Source: Ichthyophonus hoferi (lineage: Eukaryota > Opisthokonta > Ichthyosporea > Ichthyophonida > Ichthyophonidae). Taken from it: DNA of 15,953 nt. A model generated the notes under the pieces. It had not been told where the DNA came from. It made no database searches and worked only from the letters and a program-made list of their open reading frames with translations. The stretch covers positions 8,220 through 24,172 of the forward strand of contig NAOQ01000844.1 in assembly GCA_002751075.1 (NCBI GenBank), given 5' to 3'. Both the position numbers and the translations under genes were made by a program. Positions 1-11,252 of this stretch are shown one piece after another (positions within the stretch are counted from its first letter, which is position 1; the number at the start of each line of letters is the position of its first letter).

Positions 1-73
1 ATGTATGTATGTATGTATATATGTATGCATGTAAGCATGCATGTATGTATGCATGTATGTATGTATGTATGTT
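1..73. repeat. (TATG)n microsatellite
   Basis: Imperfect run of TATG/CATG units starts at the window edge, so its full length is unknown. It is the same unit and orientation as the array at the right edge of the window. Confidence 0.9.
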
Positions 74-127
74 TCTATCTGTAGCCTTTCTATATACCAA
101 AACATTTCAAGAGGGCAACTCAACAGA

Positions 128-233
128 AAGAAAGGGAGTAGGAAGTGGAAATAAGAAAGGATAAAGATAAAGACAGGCAGAGGGAGAGAGGGAAAGAGAG
201 AGAAAAAGAAAGTGTGTGTGTGAGAAAGAGTAT
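128..233. repeat. purine-rich tract with (GA)n and (GT)n
   Basis: About 105 bases that are nearly all A/G on the plus strand, grading into a short GT run. It is low-complexity DNA with mirror-repeat character. No coding potential is visible. A pyrimidine-rich stretch follows at about 470-545. Confidence 0.7.
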
Positions 234-961
234 TACCTTGTAGTTTCCTTTTCTCCCCCATTGCGGTGTTTCTCTATGCAGGCCAGATGGCCATATATTA
301 TTGTTAGGTAGGAATACTTTCTGAAGATAATCACCATATTAGATGTGTGATATTAGACCAATAACTATACCTATTCTAATGCTTTTATGTTATAGTTATA
401 CCCTATCCCTTTATTATAATTGTTATTACTGTAACTATTAACAGGCATACCTTCTATTAAGATCGATATCTTCCTTTCTCTTATTCTTTCTCTCCCTCTC
501 TTTCACTATCATTATATCTTTAACGTTCATTACTTTCTTCATTATTATCTGTTACTAGCCTACTATACCAATTCCGCATATTATATCTATTATACTCTTA
601 TACTCTCATCCGAAAAAATCCCCGTAGATAGACAGTCGGCTTATTATCACATCCCTATACAACCTTAATGTGTTTTTAAAATGTGTTTTTAAAATGTGGT
701 TCAACAACTTGGTGCACTTAAAGATTTTTTTCAACTTGCATGGCAATCTATACATATATATATATTGCTTTGTGTTCAATGGGTTTTCACAAAAGGAAAT
801 AACTAAGAATTAGCGAGAGGTCAAGTCACATCTACGTGCTTCTCCTTTCTTTCTTTACAAAAAAAAGGGTAATAGGAATGGGTGAAGTATACAAAACAAT
901 GAGATTGAGAGTATGTCGGCGGAGGAGAGAAAAGCGAAGGAATGGAACCTGAACTAGAACA
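234..961. other. intergenic AT-rich DNA, no gene seen
   Basis: No sustained open frame or splice-flanked coding segment was found. It contains a perfect 13-bp tandem duplication of TGTGTTTTTAAAA at about 669-694. A short local GC rise near 915-950 (CGGCGGAGGAG) can be read as a 14-codon ORF, which is too short to support. Confidence 0.5.
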
Positions 962-1110
962 AGAACACATGTCTACCTACCTACCTACTTCTCTAGATGT
1001 ATATATACATACACACATACGTACGTATACAGACATAAAATACACACACACGTACAAACATACATATATACATATATACATGCATACATACATATATATA
1101 AGCAACTAAC
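962..1110. repeat. mixed (CTAC)n, (ACAT)n and TA microsatellites
   Basis: Consecutive short runs of CTAC, ATAC/ACAC and ACAT/ATAT units, merging into TAATA-rich DNA to about 1155. No coding content. Confidence 0.8.
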
Positions 1111-1512
1111 AATAATATACTAATAATATAATAATCATTATAATAATATACCTAAACTATAGTATAGCGAAGCAATAACACTTGCTTGACAACTAAACAA
1201 CAGATATACACCAGACTATCTGGTATTATAGATAATAGAATAGACACTTGGGACAGATTTTAATAAAGGTCCAGGGTTGGTTGAGTTATTTTTAAAACAT
1301 TGATGTATACTTATTTGGGATATTATTGGATTGAGCGTATTTGATATTTTATTGGTTAGTATTCACTTAAGTCAATTAAGTGGCGCCAATACAAAATGTG
1401 CATATACTATCCTGTAGATCTAGACCAAGATAAAATTTGTTTACGTATATGCCAGTAGGGTAGCTGACCTAATTAGCTCTGCATCATATTAAGATAGTAT
1501 ATCAGTACGATC

Positions 1513-1600
1513 GTATGTATGACAGTAGGATAGTATACTAGTATGATACTATAATAGTATGTATGATAGTAGAATAGCATATTAGTATGATAGTAGGATA
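1513..1600. repeat. tandem duplication, 44-bp period
   Basis: Two adjacent 44-bp copies both begin GTATGTATGA (1513 and 1557) and have only a handful of mismatches. They are built from shorter TAGTATGATAG-like words, so they probably arose inside a degenerate GTAT-rich microsatellite. Confidence 0.75.
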
Positions 1601-2180
1601 GTGTAGTTGTATGTATTCAACAATCATATACATTCATTCACCTTTAGTTGTTGCTCCAACACTCTTTTTTTGCCTCTCTAATATCCCTTCACAAACGAAG
1701 AATATAATTGTATTACCACAACTTAATATGCCATGGTTGTTCTATAATACATATACAGTAATATTTCATTTCTGTGCACTGTATTTACAATGTAATGAAC
1801 TATTGGTGGTAGTGTATAAAATGGACAATATTATGTATTGTAACATGTGACTTAATTACACATTTATTTATAGTAAGCAGCAGCTAATAACCGCAAATAA
1901 ATATTCAATATGTATATATATATATATATATATATCTTTGTTTAACTCTACTACAGAATCGCATGTATCAGTCCTATAGATATCACTGAAAGATACTATT
2001 TTAAAAAAAGGATTGAATGCAAGGATCATATATTAGCCGTTGATCCAATTATATCAACGTTTGAATTAAAATTATATTTGATTAACTAGGACCTTGACCA
2101 ATAAATTAATCTCGACATTATCATTTAAATCACAATAGGTCGATTCCAGACTTAAACACACTTGTAATCTATTAATACCA
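1601..2180. other. intergenic DNA with a (TA)n run
   Basis: No coding signal was found. A 79-codon open frame at 1611-1850 has a composition typical of random AT-rich sequence (hydrophobic and Tyr-rich) and is not flanked by convincing splice sites. A (TA)n run lies at about 1913-1935. Confidence 0.5.
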
Positions 2181-2421
2181 TACCTTTTAATCTTCAAAAT
2201 AGGTATTTTAATCTTCAATATGCGAGTTTCAAACTTCAATATGAGAATCATTCAACTTTTTCAGGGACCCCCAGAATTATATACAGCAACTATCTGAATT
2301 CTTTTACATTTTAACTTTTCAAAGTTAAAAAAATATTTTCTCTTTGTTTTTTATTTTCAATCAATATTTAGATGATTCACATATCAAAGTTTAAAATTCT
2401 TATTTTAAAGATTAAAAGGTA
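2181..2421. repeat. short inverted repeat, possible MITE-like remnant
   Basis: The arm at 2181-2205 (begins TACCTTTTAATCTT) and the reverse complement of 2397-2421 match at 22 of 25 bases, enclosing about 190 bp of AT-rich DNA. No target-site duplication is clear and no other copy was noticed in the window. The arms are AT-rich, so a chance match cannot be excluded. Confidence 0.35.
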
Positions 2422-3564
2422 TAAAATTAGTCAATAAATCCATAGTAATCTTACCACCGATACAAAATAATTACCGCTATCTTTAATCTGTCGGGCTATT
2501 TGTATCTTAGCAGATTGACATTCATCTCATCCTTGTTTTTTCTTAGAGTTTGTTTTAATATTTCTCTCATGGACCTCGCCATAATAACATCTGCATGATG
2601 TTTATTGATTAAATTTCTTAAAATAGAATATTGGTTTTAATATAAGACAGATATTCTAACAAACCGTCATAAGCATTCGTTACTAGTCAGAAGTGTGGCA
2701 AGACTGTTAACGTCAAATGCACATATAGTTTGCTAAAGTTCTGATAACAAGAAGATCATGAAATGACCAGTCTAATAGTTGATTGCGTAATGTTTTCAAC
2801 TAAGTAAATTAATTTATCAATATATTATATGTAAGCCCTTACATTAATGAGGTAATTAGCTCATCAGCCATCCAAATGAGAACACAAAAATATTAGATTA
2901 TTAAAATAGATCAGATATTATAGTGGGTTAAGTAATCTTCTGTGAATTGTATCAGCCAATAGGGATCTTTGGGATCAGTCCCATTTACACTAATAAATGT
3001 AGCTACAAATAACTCTGTGATAAGCAAAGGCCAGAAAAGAATAAAAGAATACAGAAACAACTAATAAAGGAGCTGGCACCCCAGGGCATAGGAGGCAACC
3101 CCATATGACCTGCGTACCCATGTAAGGCCCACGCCATAAAATACAAAACAGCTCATAACACTCATAAAACTTATCATTTATTATTTGATTAAACAATATC
3201 ATAATATATATGCATGCATACAATCATCGCACTCTATTGTAATCATGATTTCAAATTGTAATGTTAGTTCACTATTGGCATTTGAGTAAAATAAGCAATA
3301 TCCGAATCTCTTGCCTTATAGGGGTCAAAGAATTGTTTACAACATTAAATAGTGATGGTAGTTACTATTTATATCGTAATATATCACCCTCTACTAATCA
3401 GTCTCATTATAAAATATAAACATTAGCACCTAAGTACATTAAATAATTAGGTCCCACTGGATTAGAACAGAGGTATTGTTACTATAGTCAGTTGCCCAGA
3501 GAGTCGGCATATGTGCCTTCTATAGGACCTTTATCAATTCAACTGAGTGTTGAAAACTAATTAG
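2422..3564. other. intergenic DNA, no gene supported
   Basis: About 1.1 kb of AT-rich sequence. A locally GC-richer island at about 3070-3140 gives a 77-codon minus-strand open frame, but that frame is Tyr/Ile/Cys-rich, unlike any family I know and lacks clear splice context. Confidence 0.45.
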
Positions 3565-3740
3565 ATAAATTGGCTATTACTACCGCTAGCCCAGCAAGAA
3601 CAACTATTGCCCAACATTCAATTGAGCCTCCAAAGCCCGTGGAAAAGTCACTAGGACTATCACAGGCTGCTATAAGCAGTATTGAAAATAAAAATAGTAT
3701 TTGTTGTACTGAGGTTTATTTGGCTGTTGGTTGTCATCAG
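3565..3740 (+). other. candidate orphan exon, unrecognised
   Basis: A 176-bp open stretch follows a plausible acceptor (CTAATTAG) and ends at a plausible donor (CATCAG then GTAAAT). Its translation is balanced and unlike the surrounding AT-rich shadows: it contains SPARTTIAQHS, EPPKPVEKSLGLSQ and CCTEVYLAVGCHQ. I recognise no family, and no partner exon was found on either side. It could be an isolated exon of a gene reaching past the left edge, a fragment of a decayed element, or a chance open frame. Confidence 0.25.
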
Positions 3741-3965
3741 GTAAATGGCAGAGTAAAGACCTAATTAACTGGATGCTCCTAAATCTGACACTATTGATTG
3801 ATGAATATATAAACCTTTAGCTTCTTACCTATCAATGCATTACATGTGTAGAAGCAATAGACACGACATTTCTGGTCTGAAACCACATTTATAGTGCAAT
3901 ATTTTTGTATGATTAAAAATGATTAGGCCAATAATACATGTATTCATTCAGAATAATTAGATTTG

Positions 3966-4092
3966 TCAGCCAATAGTCACAGATGTGTTTAGAATAGTAT
4001 GGGTTAACCACTGTGTGATTGAGATGGGGCTTTTAGGCAGGTTTACACTATAGTCCTCCACCACCTGGCACGTACCATTGTCGGGGTAAGAG
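3966..4092 (-). other. candidate minus-strand terminal exon, unrecognised
   Basis: After a possible acceptor (TTTTAAG on the minus strand) an open frame of about 41 codons runs to a stop at 3966-3968. It includes SYPDNGTCQVVEDYSVNLP and SPISITQWLTHTILN, a more protein-like composition than most frames here. The polypyrimidine tract is poor, and no matching upstream exon was identified. I assign no function. Confidence 0.2.
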
Positions 4093-4391
4093 CTTAAAAT
4101 AAACAGAGAATATATTATATTTACCCTATATTTTACTGTTTCAACATTTTTTATTGGTGGAGCACATTTACAAGTCAAAATCAAAAATATGACTGGCTGT
4201 ACTGTAGTGCAGTTTTTTCCTATTTTCACGCAATACAGTATAGTATAGCATAGTATAGTAGAGTAATAAATTATCATACTATCCTATATAATGATAGTTT
4301 TAATTTAGAATTATAAATTAATTGTATATTGTATCAATTGAATGACTGGGTTTGACAGTTATATTTTAAAAAGAAAAATAATATAATTAAA

Positions 4392-4421
4392 GGGGTTTTC
4401 GATCCAAATGATAAATTTGTC
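4392..4421 (+). repeat. left terminal inverted repeat
   Basis: Reads GGGGTTTTCGATCCAAATG and continues to GTC. It is the mirror partner of 5939-5966. Confidence 0.8.
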
Positions 4422-4599
4422 AACCAATATGATAATTTTTGCAATTTGAATTACTATCTGTCCATCAATAGGATAATTTTCTAGATCAAAATTAATATAT
4501 ATATATAATTTTCCCAATCAAAAAGGAAGCAAAAGAATTAAACAGTTTTACATCTTTTATTGTAGTAAAAAGCTATTAGATTAAACATATTCTTGTTGT

Positions 4600-5600
4600 G
4601 CATACACATATAATCACTCCATAATTATTTCTTTTCCTTCCGATTTACACCTGTATCTCAGTATTTTTCTATAAAACCTACCACAGTGTTCAGGTGTGAT
4701 CTCCAAAATATTTAAACTTATCATGCTCTTCATCTCTGCTTTAGTTCCACATTCCGAACTAACAACCAAATCCTTCCAAACTGAAAAAACACTTCCAATA
4801 TATTATCTTCGAAAAAGGTGAATAAGGAGGAAGATATAACAGGTTTAAATTCAAGGACTGAATAACACCCTAAGGACTGAAATAGTGATGAATCCTAGTG
4901 CTATCAAGAATCAAAACAAGTTCAGTAATTTCTTTTTATCATATGTCTCTTTTAAATCTTTCAAACAAGCTTTGAACTCTTCCCCACTAACTGCTTTATT
5001 ATGAAATTTATGTGTAAGATACCATATTTATTCACGACCTCAAAAATAGAAATATTTCTACTTTGCGGAGCACGAACAGAAGCATATAGAGAAATTCCAG
5101 TGCGGGATGTTTCCCTTTCCGGTCCGTTAAGGACTGAAAATCCAATTCATTGCAAAATATCAAGTTTTTGTCCTCAGTATTCCGGCTCCAGCTCCCTGAA
5201 CCACATAGTGTAATCAAAATGCTTTCCAATTGTAGTTTCATCATTTCTACGCTCCAATGCAGGTACTAGGTTTTTTACTGTGTAATGAAAACTTAATAAT
5301 ATCTTTCCTATGGTGGAAGTTGAGACACTTACAGTAGAAAATTTGTTACACCATCGTTGCAAGATCAGCAAGCCTTAGAAAGCTATTATTGTTTACCCAT
5401 TTACGTACTTGCAGTGTCTAGTCAGCTGAGAGCTTTGATCTCCTATCCTCGCCCCTCAGCGGCACAGCAGTTGTATTAGATTTATTGAATTTTTTTACAA
5501 TTTTATACCTAGTTTGATAGTGCAAATGTAAGGTCTCGGCAATATCCCTAACAGATAGCCTTCAAGGGATTTATCCTCTATTCACCTTTTATACTCCTTG
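4600..5600 (-). pseudogene. broken IS630/Tc1-mariner transposase
   Basis: Read on the minus strand in several frames, the pieces follow the family order. First comes an N-terminal helix-turn-helix (SVRDIAETLHLHYQTRYKIV near 5550-5490), then a linker with RRSKLS. A second helical segment follows at about 5371-5174 (VSVSTSTIGKILLSFHYTV). The DDE core comes next: NLIFCNELDF near 5172-5140, where the family normally has Asp before Glu, so the first catalytic Asp reads as Asn. Then comes LILDSTRIHHY near 4917-4885, which keeps the second Asp, and YLPPYSPF near 4835-4810, just upstream of the third catalytic residue in intact members. At least four frame changes or stops separate these blocks. The family assignment is firm. 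The exact ends of the coding region are not. Confidence 0.8.
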
Positions 5601-5887
5601 CTTACTAGATGATGGCTTCTGCTGCTTTACATGATGTTCTGTGTATATAAATATACGCTTTGAAACCTGTTTTTTTTGAAAGATTTCTTCCAATTTATAC
5701 TCAACTTAGATGTTATCTAACATGTTGTCAGTAAACTTAGGTCATAATTGTTATATATATATCTAACAAGTCAACCATGTTTTTTTCCTAACACAACATG
5801 TTGTTAGCATCCATTGTCCAGTAAAAGAATGTTACAGTATGCTATGTATATATATATTTATATATTGAGTTATTCTTTCATTTTAAA

Positions 5888-5920
5888 GGAATTATATATA
5901 TAATTCCCGATCGATCGGGA
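5888..5920. repeat. two overlapping perfect palindromes
   Basis: Positions 5888-5907 form a 20-bp perfect palindrome (GGAATTATAT and its mirror) and 5905-5920 a 16-bp one (TCCCGATCGATCGGGA). They lie just inside the right terminal repeat of the transposon relic and may be part of its subterminal region. Confidence 0.8.
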
Positions 5921-5938
5921 CAATTCCCATCTATGATC

Positions 5939-5966
5939 GACAGATCTATCATTTGGATCAAAAACC
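5939..5966 (-). repeat. right terminal inverted repeat
   Basis: Reads GACAGATCTATCATTTGG and then ATCAAAAACC. It matches the left terminus at 25 of 28 bases in inverted orientation. Confidence 0.8.
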
Positions 5967-6507
5967 TTATATATTGAATGTTGAAATACACACATAGGTT
6001 ACAATTATATATGCAAATTATCAATTCAATATAATAAATAACTTTTCATATTAATATTAATATATAATGCATTATTTCAATAAGTATATTTATAATTTTA
6101 TGCATTTTAGTATTCTTTTATATTTTTAAAATTATAAAGAATGCTATGCCTATAAAGTACATTAAAAACCGATTAAATTTACAGGTGGAATTCTATCAAA
6201 AAACGTAATCGATGACCCTTAGACCAATTACAATCAAATTAAATATTTAAAACAAAACGATGCATGATAGACCAATCAGACAGTTTAAAATACATCCATA
6301 AAATATTATGTAACTACAACAAGAACAGTTTACGTTTACTGGCATACTATTATATTATTATATACTACTATTATATTACCATACTAATATACTATCGTAC
6401 CATTATACTGTTATACTATTGTACTATTATACTATTATACGGTTATATGGTTATATTATTATACTGTACACACACACATATATATATATACAGCAGCAAC
6501 AAAAACA
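5967..6507 (+). promoter_or_regulatory. 5' flank of the MINDY3 gene
   Basis: AT-rich DNA between the transposon relic and the MINDY3 start. At 6340-6470 it consists of degenerate TATTATACTA-like units, followed by a short (AC)n-(AT)n run at 6470-6490. The bases before the ATG (AACAAAAACA) give A at position -3, a favourable initiation context. I cannot identify a transcription start or core promoter, and any 5' UTR intron would be hidden here. Confidence 0.4.
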
Positions 6508-9500
6508 ATGATAGAGTCTACAGTAGGGAGGGAATTGAAGACATTAGTGTTTGGAGATGGGCCTCCTAATGAGGTCACAGAGAGATGGAGACAAGGATTT
6601 GTAAGTAGATGTGGAGAGAGGGAGGGAGGGGGAGAAGGGTAGGTGTGTATATATGTATATATGTATATAAGTGTATGTCTGTATAGGTCTAGATATATGT
6701 GGTGGCATTGTGTGTATATGTTTAAGTATTCCTATTATTGTAATATTTATAAGTGTATATGAGTGTTCTATTTTTATATGCATACATCTACCTATATACT
6801 TACCTACATGTACTTATAATATATCTTTCCTGCTAGTACTATATGATATAATATTATAAATTTCTGTCCTCTTCCGAATCAGCTAATAGTCTAGCGCGTT
6901 GTAAACCTACCCCACAATATTGGCATCATCATATACTGCCATACGTATATATATATAGTTAATAGTATAATAATATAATAGTATAAGACACAACAACATC
7001 TGTATAATATTTGCCATACATTACGTCGTACCCCTTTCAACTCTCTATAACCTGTTGCTAGGTAACGTTTCAATTATCCAATATTCAATGATATTCATTC
7101 TAATCCACGTCTATTAATAACTACTAGTTTTGAAATTTTTAATTTTTTAGATCGGCACATATATTGGTGTATACCGTTTATCTATTGACAATTGACTAAT
7201 AAAATGACAGGTATTTGCCCCTAGCCCAGCATTAGCAGGTCTTGTTCAGGTGAGCTAAATAGATTTAGAGATATGTATATAGTATAGTACAGTATAATAT
7301 GGTATAGTGTGGTATATTATAGTATAATATAATATAGTCTTGTGTAATATAGTATTGTATAGTATTGTAGAATATAGTATAGTATATTAAAATATAATAT
7401 AATAGAATATAATATAGTATTTTATTGTATTGTGTAGTATAGTATAGTATAGTTTAGTATAATATAGCATAGTATAGTATGGTATGATATAATATAATAT
7501 GATAACATGATATAATATAATATGATATAATATTATGTATGGTAATATAACATATTATAATATAATATAATATAATAAAATACAATATAATACAAAATAG
7601 ACATTAGAATTTAAATGTTAAAGATTACCGGGTGTTCTTAATCCCATGCTTAACAAAACCTTCCAACCAATCAGGCTAAATAATATAACTACTATCTATT
7701 ATTAACTAATTGTATAATACTTGCATGACTTTAAATGTAAACGTCCACTAATAAATTACCCTTTCTTTTAGTTTAAGGGTGGACCCTGTGCTGTCCTAGC
7801 GCCTATCCAGGCCTATTTAATACATTATTTTTTAAGTAAGTTTAAAATATTAATATCCTATGGAAATGAAAGGTTAAAATTGAAATTTTAACTTGGGACC
7901 CTTATAGGGGTGATTGGAGGAATTGGTGTATGGTTGTACAGGATACCCGTTATGGTTATTATATTAGATTTGATTAAATTAGTTTAGATTATATTATATT
8001 ATATTAGTAGATATTGATTTTACTATATACTATTAAATAGCCTATAATATAGTATATACTATAATATAATATATAATATAATATATAATATGCAATAACA
8101 TATACTGCAGCATATACTATAATAAGTACTATAACATAATATATAATAGTGTATATTAAAATTTAACATATGTTTCTAAGTGGATACATGTCACACATCT
8201 GCTTTATTTTAACTACCTTATCCTATTCCTCCAGACACCCTTAAGGACCAATGGGAAACGCCCACACCTGAGCAGCAGAACATGGCTCTTGTTTGGGCCC
8301 TAGCCACCACTATAGATCAAGTAAAAGGCTATTCCTATTGGTTATATATACTTTGTTTTTAACTTTGAAATATTTAAAAATTTAAACTTCAAAATTTTAT
8401 TATTAGTTTTTACGTCATGAAGTACAGTTACACACGTGAATTTATATTGTTATATGTTTAAATATAAGTATCTATATTTAAAAATTAATTTTTTTGTAAT
8501 ATCATGGACTATATATATATATATATATATTGTATATAATATAATATAATATAATACATTAAAATGTAGTATAGTTTATCTACAGAATTTTATTGACTAC
8601 AATAGCCGCATTATAGACCTATATCCTATCATTGAGATATGTTCTCTACAATGAAGTATTAAAATTTAAAACTGGGGTTTTATTGGTGATTGGTTTATAC
8701 ATTCACATACGGAAATCTTTATAGTAGGTTCTATATGCCTACAGACTAACCTAGTACGTAAATTTAAACTGTCAAGATAATATCTGTGTTATACTCTATT
8801 GTTTTCTATTATTTTTTGAAAGACCTTTATTATATTAGTTTATATTTTAAAATAGCTGTTGTATTATTTGATATTTTAAAAAACCCTCATTATACTATAT
8901 TTTAACATATATTATACCAAACATAATCACACATTGAACAGGCGGCTGCTACTAGTGGTGGACATCCTACCCTGGTAATGGAGGAGGGATCCGTTTCTGA
9001 CCTCTCATTCGATAACTATCACGACCACCTTACACTGTGTGAAGTCAACAATAAAGAGGCAGGTTTACACCCGTTTATTGAGCCAATAAGATCGTAGCAT
9101 AGCATTTTCAATAATTATTTATTAGAATGATTGGTCCTATATACCTATTATATTTTTTATATTTATATTTGTATTATTGAACATACTTATATGTATAGAT
9201 GTTGAACTGCAATTGTAAATATTTCATATTTTATAGAGGCAAGTTTACACCTGTTTATTAGGCCAATCAAATTGTAGCATATATATGTATATTTTAAAAG
9301 AAATTCATTATAATTGTTTGGTAAATTTAAAATTTCAAAGAATAGGTTGGCGTGTTAAATATGAACCATAGTACTGCCTAGTATCGTATTGGTCAGTGTT
9401 TATAAAATGTATAATTGATAGGTGGGCATGTTATAGGTTACTATATAATACCTTATTATTATCTGTGAAATTTTGATATACTTTTTATTTAAATTTAAAT

Positions 9501-11212
9501 GTCAAATTTTGTAAAATGCTTAAATTGGGAATGGAAGCCAATCAGATATCTCTCACATTACATGATATAATATAATATTATCCAATTACAATTACTTGAT
9601 TTCTCCTTTATTTTGCTCTAACCAATGACAGCCCAGATATAACTATTGGCCCGTATAACTGAATAACCAATAATAACCCAACCCGTTATAACTTAAGATA
9701 GAACACTTTTATGGGGGTTTAATTGGACTGGATTTATTATCATGTTTTATTCTGCAATAGCATGCAATAAAAACTGTAATGCCTATGTTAAGCTTATTTT
9801 TAATTTTAGGCTTTAAAATTTAAAATTTAACTTATTATGGATCCTAATAGGAACTACAAACCCTGATCGAGTTCAGTCTAGACCAATTCAAATCCAGGAA
9901 TGGCGTGATATTATTTCTCTATTCTATTATCGTATCCAAGGTAAGCAAGCAACCTCTCTGTTATTGGTGGGTTGTATACATCTCTGTCCATATATAACCT
10001 GTTATTGGTTATTTTAAGTAGTCTGACTGATCATCACCCATGTTTTATTTTTAAATTGTACCAATCATATTTTCATCTTAAACATTCCTTTTTAAAATGA
10101 CTGATATCAATGTCTGAACCAACTAGCGAAATCATTATTTATTAAAATATTAAAATTTATTTTAATAGCCCAAGACAGTAGGTTAAACCGCCCTCAGCTT
10201 AAGTAATGAACTGCGTATCTGATATAAATATTATTTCTAATTGGTTGATATATAGGGGCTGGAAGCTATGCGTAAAGATCATGCAGATATTGAAGATCCC
10301 GAGCCACCCTTGGTTGGTAATTTTGGACATGCCAGGTAGAAGCATCTATATTTGGATTGCTAGTTTAATTTTGGTTTCAATTTTCATTTTAATTTTAATT
10401 TTAATTTAAAATACCACTTATAAACGAGATATATGATATTAATATTATATATATTTTTACACACCAAAGTATTTATCTAATATGCCCTGTCTATATCTAT
10501 ATATATCTACCAATGATTTTTCTCTACGCATCTTCTAGTACTTATCTCTAGATATATTATAATAGCTAGGCCAATAGTTACGACTGTATATATACCGTTC
10601 ATATAACTACTATTATACACACCTCACATCTATGAAAACACTAACCAAGGCATTCCACTTGTCATAATGATCTACCTATCCCCCCCCTTTCATTCATTTC
10701 CAGTCAAAGCATTGTCAACCTGATCCTACATGGGTATGGGGTGCCTAATGTCTTTGATGGTGATATGAATACAGGGGGATTAGTATTAAAAGGTGGGTAG
10801 GTAGGGCTATACGGTTAGTATTATGCTGTTTTATGGTAGTTTTGCCTTTCCAGTAACCTGATTTTTGTTTTTTTTTTTTTTACAAAAAAAAAGAAGAATG
10901 CCGTAGAATTTGCAATTAGTTAGTAGTTAATTAAGGACTAATTGTATATTTATTAGGAGTTAATCGGCAGTTGATTAGCTCATGCATGGCAGGTAACATT
11001 GATCAACCCCAATGCCATACTCTATTGATAAAATTAAAAAAATTAAAAAATTTAAACCAAAAAATTAAGTAAGCATTATAGATGGGGGTTTTACATGATT
11101 TAGATGGCTTTGATTGGTCTAACGGGGGCCCAATGAAGGGCCTTATTTAACAACAAAAAAGATATCAATGTAATACCCTAGACATTGACAATATCTATTA
11201 AACATTTCATGC

Positions 11213-11252
<40 letters not shown>

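Larger units (their letters stand above)
4392..5966 (-). mobile_element. decayed Tc1/mariner (IS630 superfamily) DNA transposon
   Basis: About 1.58 kb bounded by terminal inverted repeats. The left end is 4392-4421. The right end, 5939-5966, matches its reverse complement at 25 of 28 bases around the core ATTTGGATC. The inside carries a transposase relic on the minus strand. Superfamily members duplicate TA at the target. TA dinucleotides lie next to both ends, but the exact edge is ambiguous in this AT-rich setting. The many stops and frame changes in the transposase indicate an old, inactive copy. Confidence 0.8.

Noticed and set aside
912-956. 14-codon ORF beginning MSAEERKAKEW
   Set aside because: Too short, no downstream exon found, and an alternative frame is equally open. 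The local GC rise alone is not evidence of a gene.
2990-3223. 77-codon minus-strand open frame
   Set aside because: Its composition is that of AT-rich shadow sequence (Tyr, Ile, Cys, Phe), with no motif, no clear splice sites and no initiation context.
4035-4048. 14-bp match AGGCAGGTTTACAC to the MINDY3 exon 5 donor at 9057
   Set aside because: The similarity stops on both sides of the 14 bp, so a chance match or a common short word is as likely as a shared element.
6264-6569. 101-codon plus-strand open frame across the MINDY3 start
   Set aside because: It is mostly translated TATTATACTA quasi-repeat and overlaps MINDY3 exon 1 in a different frame.
9059-9064. Canonical GT donor at 9063 for MINDY3 exon 5
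   Set aside because: It adds four bases and puts exon 6 out of the frame that matches the family. No compensating exon was found in intron 5.
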